This document shows, piece after piece, positions 19,085 through 28,562 of a stretch of 64,000 nt of DNA. This stretch comes from Parapedobacter flavus (GTDB lineage: Bacteria; Bacteroidota; Bacteroidia; Sphingobacteriales; Sphingobacteriaceae), in assembly GCF_035818675.1 (NCBI RefSeq), contig NZ_JAYKZZ010000001.1, forward strand, positions 372,001 to 436,000, written 5' to 3'. The first letter of the stretch is position 1. Each line of letters opens with the position of its first letter. The notes beneath the pieces are model-generated. The model did no database searches, was not told the DNA's origin, and worked only from the letters and a program-made list of their open reading frames with translations. A program made the translations under genes and the position numbers.

Positions 19085-20485
19085 ATGCAATACATCATTA
19101 TTTCATGGTTAAGGATCACGCTGCTTTTTGCAGTGACGGCCTTGATGTCTACACCTGTTTTTTCCCAACCCGGCGATTCGCTCATTCCACCTCATCCATC
19201 AGCTGATCTTGTATCGGTTAGCACATTTGATGTTGATGCCACCCCACCGGTGGGTAGCTATCTCACCTACGATGTGATGACCCATACATGGGATATGGGG
19301 CTCCGGGCAAGAGGAGTTGTCATTTCGGGGGCGGGGGACCCCATCGTACTATGCTCGGTAGATTGGATAGGGATTGCCAATGAGGGGCAGGATGAGTTCA
19401 AGCGTGTTTTGGCGCTCGCAGCCGGCACGACACCCGACCGTGTAGCCGTCCACACCGTGCACCAGCACGATGCACCTACCTGTGATTTCGGGGCCGAAGC
19501 GTTGTTGCTCTCCAAAGGACTGGACCCGATTAATTATGAAGGAACCTTTGCGCGCCAAGTGCTGAAACGGCTCGAACGTGCGGTTCAACAAGCCATGGAG
19601 CACCCCCAGCGGGTTACTCACGTGGGCTTGGGGTCATCGTTTGTACATCAAGTCGCATCCAACCGACGCATTCTCGATGAGCATGGCAAGGCGACCATCA
19701 GCCGTACATCAGCTACCGCACGTGCAGACATCAGGGCCTATCCTGAAGGGATTATTGATCCGGAGGTGTCGTTGATCAGTTTTTGGGACGAAGATAAGCC
19801 AGTCGCAGTACTTAGCTATTATGCCTGCCATCCGCAGAGCTATTACCGTACGGGTACGGCCAATCCTGATTTTCCGGGGATTGCCCGGTTCATGCGGCAA
19901 ATGGCGGTGCCCGAAGCACTGCATGTGCATTTCAATGGCGCGGGTGGCGATATCACGGCAGGGAAATACAACGACGGGTCAAAGGCTAACCGGCTTGAAT
20001 TGGCGAAACGACTAGCCGCAGGGATGGAACGCGCTTGGGAAAATACAGAACGGAGCCCGCTAACGCCCAGCGACATCGGCTGGGCATCGACCCCGCTGAA
20101 GTTGCCCATTGCACAGACGGCCATTGCTCTTGAAGACGAACTGGCCGACCATAACCCTATTTTCCTGGCCAACAATGTATATAAACTGGTGCTTGCCAAA
20201 CGGCAGGAACGGGGGCTGTTCATTCCACTTTCGTGCCTCAAGCTGGGGCGCGCCAGGATATTACATCTTCCTGGCGAACCGTTGGTGGCGTTCCAACTTG
20301 CTGCCAAAAAGATGCGGGAAGATTTGTTTGTAGCGGTGGCTGGGTATGGCGACTATGGTCCGGGATATATCTGTCCCGCCTCGGCCTATGAGGAAGGAGG
20401 CTACGAAGCTGGGCCGGCATCGGGTGTCACGCCAGAGGCCGAAAAGGTAATGATGGCGGCAATGGAGAAGCTATTGAAAGATTGA
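19085..20485 (+). CDS. Neutral/alkaline ceramidase-like exported hydrolase
   Basis: 466 aa with a signal peptide ending VFSQ near residue 28. It shares the fold marks of the neutral ceramidase N-terminal domain: the zinc-type cluster HTVHQHDAP near 120, YYACHPQSYY near 247 and NGAGGDITAGKY near 284. The classical C-terminal domain of ceramidases is missing, and the HTHSGP signature of the family is altered to HQHDAP, so the amide or ester it cuts need not be ceramide. In this setting an N-acyl amino sugar is a reasonable guess. A second member with canonical HTHSGP is at 33,535. Confidence 0.7.
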   Translation: MQYIIISWLRITLLFAVTALMSTPVFSQPGDSLIPPHPSADLVSVSTFDVDATPPVGSYLTYDVMTHTWDMGLRARGVVISGAGDPIVLCSVDWIGIANEGQDEFKRVLALAAGTTPDRVAVHTVHQHDAPTCDFGAEALLLSKGLDPINYEGTFARQVLKRLERAVQQAMEHPQRVTHVGLGSSFVHQVASNRRILDEHGKATISRTSATARADIRAYPEGIIDPEVSLISFWDEDKPVAVLSYYACHPQSYYRTGTANPDFPGIARFMRQMAVPEALHVHFNGAGGDITAGKYNDGSKANRLELAKRLAAGMERAWENTERSPLTPSDIGWASTPLKLPIAQTAIALEDELADHNPIFLANNVYKLVLAKRQERGLFIPLSCLKLGRARILHLPGEPLVAFQLAAKKMREDLFVAVAGYGDYGPGYICPASAYEEGGYEAGPASGVTPEAEKVMMAAMEKLLKD

Positions 20486-20532
20486 CCGCACGTTAATAAG
20501 CAGATAAACGATAGATCAGAATCAAAAAATCA

Positions 20533-22281
20533 ATGATTAAGAATCGACATTCTAGAAGAGACTTTATAAAAAATGGCGCATTGGCCGGTATGGGACTTGC
20601 ACTTGCCAATTCATTGCCGGTGCCGGCGTGGGCCGCCAACGAGGAGCCACTGATGTTTTTTGACGGGTTTACCAATATTGGCCCCAAGCGAAATAAACAT
20701 CCGGCGGAACGGTGGAGTCTGAAACATTTGGTAGAAGAAATGGGGCACTGTTCCATTTCCGGTGCACTCGTGGCATCGGTGCTCTCTGTAACCTATGACC
20801 CGATGTACTCCAACCTTGAGCTGAGTAAAATGCTCAAACCGTACCCCTATCTTTTTGCTGTATGGAATCTCATGCCAGCAAACACAGGGGAATTTCCCGC
20901 ACCTGCGGAACTAGGGCGGCTGATGAAGGAGCATGATGTTCGCGCCGTAACGGTACATCCCGCAGGCAATAACTGGGATTGGCATACACCTGAGGCATCC
21001 GAATTGCTCAATTGGCTGCGAGACAATCGGATATTGACGATTGTCCGTGCCGATGAATTTGGCGGGCTTGGCGGTATCAAGGAGTTACTCAACACACATG
21101 CCGATCTTCCGATACTGCTGACAGGGGTGTACTGGTCCGCCCAGCGCACATTGTTGCCCATGCTGGGGGTCTACAAGAGTCTGCATATCAGTTTTGATAA
21201 TTTCCAGATCAATGAGGGGCTTGAAACCCTGTATGCCGATGGTTATATTGATCAACTGGTCTATGCGTCTAATGCGCCTACGATGTCCATCGGTGCCCAC
21301 CGTACCTACGTGGACTATGCTGCCATTCCCAAAGAAGCCAGAGACAAAATCGCCGGGGGCAACCTAATCCGTCTTCTGCATGGGCAACGCCCACCCGCTA
21401 TCCGGGAGAACAAATCAGAAGACATCCTGATGAGCGCCGTGCGCCACGGAAAACCAGTGCCCACACCGATCATCGATATGCATATGCACATGTTACACGA
21501 AGGACTCAATGGTACCGGATGGCATTACCGTATGCACAATGGCGGGCCCAGCGGCGTCTTCGAACTGGTGAAACGGCTGGGGTACTGCGGCGGAGGGATT
21601 ATGAGCTGGAATGGAGTAGTTAGTGTCGACTCCAAGGGCGGTAACGTAACCGCCACGCAAGCCTTGGATGCGGCACCTCCCGGCTATTGGGGGTTGGCGA
21701 ATTTCGATCCGGTCCATTATACCCAAGAAGAGCTGGCCGTCATGATCCCCGAAGTATATAAAGACAAGCGCTTTATCGGTATGAAGCCCTATGTCCATTA
21801 TGGCGTTCCTTACCACGATCCGTCCTATGATATTTGGTGGAAGTATGGCAATGAACACCAGTTGTATGGCTTATTGCATAATACCCGATCGGATTTGCAA
21901 GAAGTAGAGACACTCGCACCAAAATACCCCAATGTCCGCTGGGTGATCGCCCACGCAGGCAGCAACTTCAGGTTGGCCGACATGGCGATAAAGGCCATGA
22001 ATAAATATCCAAATGTATACGCAGAAATTACGTTAACCACCGTGTATCTAGGTATCATCGAGTACCTGATCGAAGGAGCAGGGGAAGACCGGATTTTATA
22101 CGGGTCAGATCTACCTATGCGTGATCCGCGTCAGCAGTTGGGCTGGGCGGTGTTTACGCGATTACCCCTGGCAGTGAAAAAGAAGTTGCTTGGTGGAAAT
22201 GCCCTGCATGTGATCAAGCCCAAATTGGAAGAGATGCCCGTATATAACATCCCCGAGAATTTCAGGACAAAAAAAGGGTAA
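20533..22281 (+). CDS. Tat-exported double-domain amidohydrolase (amidohydrolase_2 type)
   Basis: 582 aa. Tat signal SRRDFIKNGALAGMGLALAN. Two consecutive TIM-barrel halves are visible. The N-terminal half (about 35-285) keeps the layout and the tail (AHRTYVDYAAIPKEARDKI, GGNLIRLLHG) but has FFDGFTN where the metal motif should be. The C-terminal half (about 315-570) has an intact DMHMHM, WVIAHAG, LYGSDLPMRDP and the ending GGNALHVI. Only the second half should bind metal and catalyse. Relatives hydrolyse or decarboxylate lactones and carboxylates. It shares a TAATG overlap with the next gene. Confidence 0.83.
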   Translation: MIKNRHSRRDFIKNGALAGMGLALANSLPVPAWAANEEPLMFFDGFTNIGPKRNKHPAERWSLKHLVEEMGHCSISGALVASVLSVTYDPMYSNLELSKMLKPYPYLFAVWNLMPANTGEFPAPAELGRLMKEHDVRAVTVHPAGNNWDWHTPEASELLNWLRDNRILTIVRADEFGGLGGIKELLNTHADLPILLTGVYWSAQRTLLPMLGVYKSLHISFDNFQINEGLETLYADGYIDQLVYASNAPTMSIGAHRTYVDYAAIPKEARDKIAGGNLIRLLHGQRPPAIRENKSEDILMSAVRHGKPVPTPIIDMHMHMLHEGLNGTGWHYRMHNGGPSGVFELVKRLGYCGGGIMSWNGVVSVDSKGGNVTATQALDAAPPGYWGLANFDPVHYTQEELAVMIPEVYKDKRFIGMKPYVHYGVPYHDPSYDIWWKYGNEHQLYGLLHNTRSDLQEVETLAPKYPNVRWVIAHAGSNFRLADMAIKAMNKYPNVYAEITLTTVYLGIIEYLIEGAGEDRILYGSDLPMRDPRQQLGWAVFTRLPLAVKKKLLGGNALHVIKPKLEEMPVYNIPENFRTKKG

Positions 22282-25200
22282 TGAATTACGCCGTAAAGCA
22301 AATAAATATCCAGCTCGTTGTTGTCGGACTGTTGCTTGGAATTTCTTCCGGGGTAGACGCACAACAACACGCTGAATTGGATACCATACCATTCGCGTTG
22401 GTTGCACCGCGCACGGCCCAATTTCCGTTAAAAACGGACCGGATGTTCTATTCCGACGATGAAATAGCCTTGGCTAGGCACCACGTAGCTACCCATGCCG
22501 GCGCGAAAAGAATAGCCGACAGGATCATTAAGGCCGCTGACTATTGGGTAGACTGGAAGAACCAGGACATCGTAGATGTGATGGCCGGTGCGCAGGTACC
22601 CCGGGCGTTCGACTTGAATGCTAAAGGATGCCCTATCCATGGTTCGGAAGTTTTTACCGTGGGGGGCGCCTACCCTTGGATTGTCGATCCAAAACATCCC
22701 TTCCAGGTGAAATCGCCCATCGACGGACGTATGTTTCCCTCCAATGATTTTGCTGCGTACTATAAAAGCGGATTCCAGCAAAAAGCTGGATGGGATACCG
22801 AGTACGTGGATGACGGTTGGGGGTGGGTGGCCCCAGATGGTGAGCGCTATTGGTTTGTAGCCTACGCGAACCACTGGGTGTGGCATCGCCATGTCATACC
22901 CGGGATACAGAAGCTCGCCCGGGCATATCAGTTAACGGGCGATCAGCGATATGCGGATAAGGCTGTATTGATGCTGCACCGATTGGCCGAGGTATACCCT
23001 TCGATGAACTATGAAGAGCAGTCGCGGTATGGCCAGATGATGAAAGCCCGTAATTCCGTATACAGGGGCAAGGTGGTGAACGCCATTTGGGAAACGGGCA
23101 CGGTACTCCGTTCGGCCGAGGCTTATGATGCCGTGTGGGAAAGTATTGACGGGAATGAGGCATTACAACAATACTTGGGCAAAACCGGTCCGGAAATCCG
23201 CGAATACATCGAAGCCAATTTCCTCGAAGAAGCCCTGCGGGCATTTGAGGAAAATAAGGTGCTGGGCAATTTCGGAATGCACCAGGGAGCGGTGTTGGCG
23301 GTAGGGTTGGCACGCCAGTATGCGGATCCTGAAAAATACATCAGGATGATACTGGACGAGCCGGGGGAGAATAGAAGCAAGATGGGGATCAATTATGCAC
23401 TATACAACCAAGTGTTTAGAGATGGGTTCCCACTCGAATCGCCCCAGTATAATTTTTTATGGATCAGGTATATTGGTATCATTGCCAACCTGTTGGACAA
23501 ACAAGGCGTTGATCTGTTTGCCTTGCCTAAGGTCAAAAGGTTACTGGATGGACCGATCCAGACACTAGCTATCGGACGCTACACGCCAGCATTGGGCGAT
23601 GGTGGAAATGTGCTCGGGGACGTTACCGGCAGGAATGCCGAGACTTACCAATCTGCCTTTGCCGCAATCGGCGACTCGACTTATATTTCATGGCTGAATC
23701 TTTCCCGCGACCAATATTTCACGACGTATGAATCGTTGTTCAGGGAGGTCGTCGATGTTCCCGGATTGGCTTCGGGCAATCGGATACTCCCCCCTAGCAA
23801 ATCCAGGCTTTTTGCAGGTTATGGGTTCGGCATACTTAACAATAAACGCGATGAGTCGGCTCTGGCTACAACATACGGCATGCATTACGCACACTACCAC
23901 TGGGATTTTCTCAATTTTGAGTTGTTTGCTAACGGGCAGAAAATGATGCCGGATATCGGCTATCCCGATGCCATGAACAGTTTTGTAAAGGAAGTGTATA
24001 CTTGGTCTTTAAATACGGTTTCTCACAATACGGTGGTTGTGGACGAGCAACGGCAGCGTGTGAATCTGCCAGGTACGCTCCATCATTTTTCGGAGGGGGA
24101 GTTTGCCCAAAGCATCGATGCGCAGTCCCCCGCGTACCGGCAAACCAACCAATACCGGCGCAACCTCGTCCAGATAGCGGGCGATGATGGGCAGACCTAC
24201 GTGGTCGATTTCTTCCACGTGCAAGGAGGAAAACAACATGATTATTCACTGCACGGGCCGCCGGGTGAGGTGGTGTTCACGGATCATGTGTGGGGAGCTG
24301 TACAGCCCGGTACATTGGCTGGCGCCGATGTCGGCTGGGGGGAGATTTATGATAACTCGCTGTTGGAAAGCAAAGGAGACTCCATTGGCTATAACGGCTA
24401 TGTGGGTTCAGGATATCAGTATTTATTCAACGTGCAAAAGGCGGCGGCAAGCGAAGCGTCGCTGGTATACAAGCATGTCAACGATACTAACGCACGGTTG
24501 AAAATACATATGATGCCGCACAACGACCAGCAGGTATACATCGCCGATGCGTACGGCAAACCTAGGGCAAAAAACCATGTGCTCAAGTATATGATTGCCC
24601 GGAGAAAGAGCAGGGAACAAACACCGTTAAACAGCACGTTCATCGGCGTATTTGAAACGTATCAGCACCGCCCGTTTATACAGGCCGCCGAACGGTTGGC
24701 GCTGACGGGAGGCAACGGCACAGCCCTGGCCGTGACACGCCAACAACATGTGGATGTGATTGTGCGAGATACGGTAAACACCATCAAGACGATACGGGAA
24801 TATGGTATAGAGACCGATGCCAATACCGCGGTTGTGACCTTCAACATGGAAAATAAGCTCCAACGGGTTTACTTTACAGATGGCACGTACTTGAAAGTAG
24901 GGGGCGACACGTTTACGGACCACCCGATACAGGGGAAGATTCGAGCGGTAAACTTCGCAGATAATGAAGTGCTTATAGATTTGGTTTCGGGCGATTTGGA
25001 GGACGTTTCCACGGGTTTCGATGGCATCTATCATTTCACCAACCCCTACCGCACCACGGTGCACCCTGCCCACGTGGCCGACCTAACGGGGAAAACCCTT
25101 CGGTTAAAACTGCACGACGATATCCTGGTCGGGTATTTCGGTGTGGCTACGGTTAAGGATCATAGCCTTACATCGGACACGGAGTTGAATTTTTTTCATC

Positions 25201-25418
25201 AATATGGCGGTACCACGCTTTTGGATGCGAATCTGAACCCCATTGGTCAGGTCGTAAAAGCGGGGAGAAAGCATGTCGAACTCGCAGATGGTTTTTCCAG
25301 CCCCCCGGATGAAGCCGATAAGGTATGGATAGCCAATATATGGAAAGGGGATACCGTGACGTTTAAAACCGTGTTTTCATGGCAAACGGACGACAAGGAG
25401 CAGGAAAATTTCAATTAA
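22281..25418 (+). CDS. Heparinase II/III-family polysaccharide lyase
   Basis: 1045 aa exported protein (signal to about VDAQ, residue 28). Residues 45-430 are the alpha/alpha toroid, with the N...H motif of the family at NFGMHQGAVLAVG near 331-343; residues about 490-800 form the heparinase II/III beta-sandwich, with HYHWDFLNFELFANG near 536 and NTVSHNTVVVDEQR near 577. The last 200 residues are extra strands. Enzymes of this group eliminate across uronic acid glycosidic bonds (heparin, heparan, alginate, ulvan-like polymers). It argues that the locus targets a uronate-containing polymer. The ATG overlaps the previous stop by one base, indicating coupling. Confidence 0.9.
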   Translation: MNYAVKQINIQLVVVGLLLGISSGVDAQQHAELDTIPFALVAPRTAQFPLKTDRMFYSDDEIALARHHVATHAGAKRIADRIIKAADYWVDWKNQDIVDVMAGAQVPRAFDLNAKGCPIHGSEVFTVGGAYPWIVDPKHPFQVKSPIDGRMFPSNDFAAYYKSGFQQKAGWDTEYVDDGWGWVAPDGERYWFVAYANHWVWHRHVIPGIQKLARAYQLTGDQRYADKAVLMLHRLAEVYPSMNYEEQSRYGQMMKARNSVYRGKVVNAIWETGTVLRSAEAYDAVWESIDGNEALQQYLGKTGPEIREYIEANFLEEALRAFEENKVLGNFGMHQGAVLAVGLARQYADPEKYIRMILDEPGENRSKMGINYALYNQVFRDGFPLESPQYNFLWIRYIGIIANLLDKQGVDLFALPKVKRLLDGPIQTLAIGRYTPALGDGGNVLGDVTGRNAETYQSAFAAIGDSTYISWLNLSRDQYFTTYESLFREVVDVPGLASGNRILPPSKSRLFAGYGFGILNNKRDESALATTYGMHYAHYHWDFLNFELFANGQKMMPDIGYPDAMNSFVKEVYTWSLNTVSHNTVVVDEQRQRVNLPGTLHHFSEGEFAQSIDAQSPAYRQTNQYRRNLVQIAGDDGQTYVVDFFHVQGGKQHDYSLHGPPGEVVFTDHVWGAVQPGTLAGADVGWGEIYDNSLLESKGDSIGYNGYVGSGYQYLFNVQKAAASEASLVYKHVNDTNARLKIHMMPHNDQQVYIADAYGKPRAKNHVLKYMIARRKSREQTPLNSTFIGVFETYQHRPFIQAAERLALTGGNGTALAVTRQQHVDVIVRDTVNTIKTIREYGIETDANTAVVTFNMENKLQRVYFTDGTYLKVGGDTFTDHPIQGKIRAVNFADNEVLIDLVSGDLEDVSTGFDGIYHFTNPYRTTVHPAHVADLTGKTLRLKLHDDILVGYFGVATVKDHSLTSDTELNFFHQYGGTTLLDANLNPIGQVVKAGRKHVELADGFSSPPDEADKVWIANIWKGDTVTFKTVFSWQTDDKEQENFN

Positions 25419-25429
25419 AGTCACCGTAA

Positions 25430-26548
25430 ATGATGGTTTCGACGCACATGTTCCGGTTTTGTATCTTGGTCATCCTGATTTTCTCGATGGTTTGGCTTGG
25501 CTGGTCCATGGTGCCCCAACATTTGGGCTTATTGACGTATATTGATGATGAGGGCGTTGTGAAGGAGGTCCGCACGACAGCCGATTGGGAAAAAAAGCGG
25601 GAACAAATCCGGACGCGCATGCAACTGGTGATGGGCCTGCTGCCTGCCACGTCGGAATTGGGCACGCCGTTGGTGGATACCGTCTCGCAGGAAAAGAGGG
25701 ACGGATATACCCTGTTCCATATCCGGTTTCTCGCCGCTCCCGATGAGTGGGCCACGGCCTTTCTATATATCCCCGACCCACGGGAAAGAAAATCTCCGTT
25801 GCCCGCAATGCTCGTACTGCATGGCACCGGCGCACCGGGGAAGCGGTTGGTGGATGGTGAGAGCCGGCTACCCAACCGTGCCCACGCCAGGGAACTCGCC
25901 GAAAGGGGTTACGTGGTGATCGCCCCCGATTATCCGAGCTTTGGCGATTTAAGCGACCATGATTTTTTGTCGGATCGCTACGTGTCAGGAACGATGAAAG
26001 GCATCTTCAACCACATGCGGGCGGTAGACCTGTTGGTCGGATTGGAAGAGGTTGACCCCGAGCGGATCGGTGTGATCGGTCATTCTCTGGGAGGGCACAA
26101 CGCCATTTTCGTCGGGGCTTTCGACGAGCGCCTAAAAGTGGTCGTCTCCAGTTGCGGCTGGACCCTTTTCGATTATTACGATATCGGCGAGGCGGGTACC
26201 AAACGATACGGAGGAAAACTCGGCCCTTGGGCCCAGGATCGATATATGCCCCTGATGCGAGACCGTTACGGTTTGGATGCGGCGAGGATACCATTTGATT
26301 TTGATGAAGCGATTTCAGCGATTGCACCCCGGGCATTTTATTCGAACGCGCCGGTCAATGATGCTAATTTCAGTGTGGAAGGGGTGAGGCTGGGTATCAG
26401 CCGAATTTCCCAGGTCTACCAATTATACGACGCGGGAAACAACTTACGGGTCAATTACCCTGACGCCGGACATGATTTTCCTGTAACGGTACGGTTCGAA
26501 GCATTCGAATTCATTGACCGTATATTGCATGTAGAAAGACCGTTGTGA
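25430..26548 (+). CDS. Exported alpha/beta hydrolase (acetyl xylan esterase/dienelactone hydrolase-like)
   Basis: 372 aa. An N-terminal hydrophobic segment (residues 8-28) is a signal or anchor. The nucleophile elbow is GHSLGGHNAIF near 218-228 with Ser 220; a C-terminal His is in DAGHDFP near 347. The oxyanion-side strand is AMLVLHGTGAPG near 126. The pattern fits large carbohydrate-esterase-like hydrolases that remove acetyl or other acyl groups from glycans. It lies 11 bases after the lyase gene and may de-esterify the polymer or its fragments. Substrate not determinable. Confidence 0.8.
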   Translation: MMVSTHMFRFCILVILIFSMVWLGWSMVPQHLGLLTYIDDEGVVKEVRTTADWEKKREQIRTRMQLVMGLLPATSELGTPLVDTVSQEKRDGYTLFHIRFLAAPDEWATAFLYIPDPRERKSPLPAMLVLHGTGAPGKRLVDGESRLPNRAHARELAERGYVVIAPDYPSFGDLSDHDFLSDRYVSGTMKGIFNHMRAVDLLVGLEEVDPERIGVIGHSLGGHNAIFVGAFDERLKVVVSSCGWTLFDYYDIGEAGTKRYGGKLGPWAQDRYMPLMRDRYGLDAARIPFDFDEAISAIAPRAFYSNAPVNDANFSVEGVRLGISRISQVYQLYDAGNNLRVNYPDAGHDFPVTVRFEAFEFIDRILHVERPL

Positions 26549-26600
26549 GGCCGGGTTGCCTTTGAGTAAAATGAATAAATGGACCGATAAATAACGAGTG

Positions 26601-28520
26601 ATGAATAGACTGACTTTAGCGCTTCTTTTCGTGGGTATGACACCCTTTGTTACCGGTCTGAAAGATGGGGGCATGTCCGTTTCTACGGGAGAGGGCCAGT
26701 TTTTGGAACATGGCGTCGCCTCCCCTTTTTCAAACGACCGGGGGATTGTCGCGACTGTAGACGGTGATGGGAGAAATATCGTCATGCTGTGGCTATTTGA
26801 CCGGAGGGGAGGGTATGGGTTATTGGTTATCGATGCGGCAACGGGAAAAAGCGAAACGTTCCCCATGCCTTTTGATGTCGGAGGTGATGCCCCCTATTCT
26901 TCGCTGTTTTCATCACAAGGGAAGTTATACACGCTTTTTAACGGCAACTTTGTCGAATTTGACCCTAAAAAAAGAGCATTTACATTCAGCCATAAAACGG
27001 CACCCCGTATGGCCATGGGCATGACGGAAGATGATCAAGGCAGGATCTGGTCAGTCACGTACCCCAATAGCGGTGTGGTTTGCTACGATCCGAAGACCGG
27101 CGAACTGACGGATTATGGCCATGTCCATAAAGAAAATTGGGCCCAATACCAACGGTATGTGGCCACCGACGACCGGGGTTGGGTATATTTTGCCGTAGGA
27201 AATACCGATAGCCATATCATTGCGTTGAATCCCGAAACAAAGGCGGTAACGCCCTTGCTGCAGCCTACAGAGCGCAAGCGGGGGATGGCCTATGTATATC
27301 GTGATAACAATGGGAAAGTGTACGGAAAGGCGCTTGGGAATCAAGACGAACCATGGTATGAGTTGTACCAGGGAACGATCAAGCTGATCGGGCATGGTCA
27401 TACGGTGGATGAAAAGGAGATTATTACGGGTTCTCAAGCCCTCCGTGTATTAGCCTTTCCCAATGGGCAGCGTGTGGGTGGTATTGATTTGGTCAATAGA
27501 AAACTAACAATTACCAATCCTGGTGGCAAGGAAGACCAGACTGTAGCTATTGATTATGATACGGAGGGAACATGGGTGATGGGTATCGCGGCATCGCCGG
27601 ATAAAAAATCCATCATTGGTGGAAGCGCATTCCCGATGCGTTTATTGGAATATGCCGTGGCAACGGGCGAATGGGGGCACGATGCGGCTTACGGTCAGTA
27701 TAACGCATTGACAACACATGGAAAATATGCGTTTTTTGCATCCTACCCGAGAGGTGACTTAATCGTTTGGGATACGGAGAAACCATATACCGGTGCAAAG
27801 CGGGGTGACCCCCATGCCAATCCCAGGTTATTGGTTTCATGCAGCCCTGTTATACATCGCCCCCATCGGGTTTTGGCACATCCCGACGGCAAAACGGTGA
27901 TCATGGGAGGTACACCTGATTATGGCTATACGGGTGGCGGGTTGCTGTTTTATGACCTGGATACCGATGAACATGTACTGATGACAGATAACGAGTTGGT
28001 GCCCAATCAGTCCGTGATGAGTTTGACTGTTTTGGATGATGGTAAAATATTAGTCGGAACTACCACAGCGCCCGGTACCGGGGGAGAGAAGAAAGCCAAC
28101 TTGGCAAGACTGTATATTATCGATAAAGATAGCAAGGAGGTCGAATGGCAAAGTGCGGTTATCGCCGGCGCGCAGACCTATACCGATTTGACGACGAGGG
28201 CCGACGGTAAGGTGTATGGTTTTGTCAATGGGAAAATATTTTTCGTGTTTGACCCCGCTAGTAAAAACGTGATTTACCAAAAAGATATTTCGCACGAGTT
28301 CGGTCGTACGGTGGCGGAGCAATCTCCCCGGGTTTTTGTGAAGGGCCAAGGAGAGAACACCTATATTCTTTTCCACCAGGCTATTGCCCAGGTAGACCAT
28401 CAATCTTACGCGATTAACGAAATCGCCCGCCCACCCTTGCCAATCCGTGCAGGGGGAGGCTTTTTAAACAATAGAATATATTATATTAGCGATTCCCGTT
28501 TATACAGCTACGGATTATAG
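26601..28520 (+). CDS. Exported beta-propeller protein
   Basis: 639 aa from ATG 26601 (GTG at 26598 precedes it). Signal peptide to about VTG, residue 20. The body is a series of WD/YVTN-like blades: repeated units of the type YSSLFSSQGKLYTLFNGNF, GRIWSVTYPNSGVVCYDP, GKILVGTTTAPG, GKVYGFVNGKIFFVF. No catalytic motif is recognised. In related loci such propellers are annotated as hypothetical or as lyase/lactonase-like. It may bind or process unsaturated uronides after the lyase; this is only context. Confidence 0.65.
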   Translation: MNRLTLALLFVGMTPFVTGLKDGGMSVSTGEGQFLEHGVASPFSNDRGIVATVDGDGRNIVMLWLFDRRGGYGLLVIDAATGKSETFPMPFDVGGDAPYSSLFSSQGKLYTLFNGNFVEFDPKKRAFTFSHKTAPRMAMGMTEDDQGRIWSVTYPNSGVVCYDPKTGELTDYGHVHKENWAQYQRYVATDDRGWVYFAVGNTDSHIIALNPETKAVTPLLQPTERKRGMAYVYRDNNGKVYGKALGNQDEPWYELYQGTIKLIGHGHTVDEKEIITGSQALRVLAFPNGQRVGGIDLVNRKLTITNPGGKEDQTVAIDYDTEGTWVMGIAASPDKKSIIGGSAFPMRLLEYAVATGEWGHDAAYGQYNALTTHGKYAFFASYPRGDLIVWDTEKPYTGAKRGDPHANPRLLVSCSPVIHRPHRVLAHPDGKTVIMGGTPDYGYTGGGLLFYDLDTDEHVLMTDNELVPNQSVMSLTVLDDGKILVGTTTAPGTGGEKKANLARLYIIDKDSKEVEWQSAVIAGAQTYTDLTTRADGKVYGFVNGKIFFVFDPASKNVIYQKDISHEFGRTVAEQSPRVFVKGQGENTYILFHQAIAQVDHQSYAINEIARPPLPIRAGGGFLNNRIYYISDSRLYSYGL

Positions 28521-28562
28521 TGCCTTAATGAGTTTTGATTTTTTGGATTTTTTAATCGCCTT

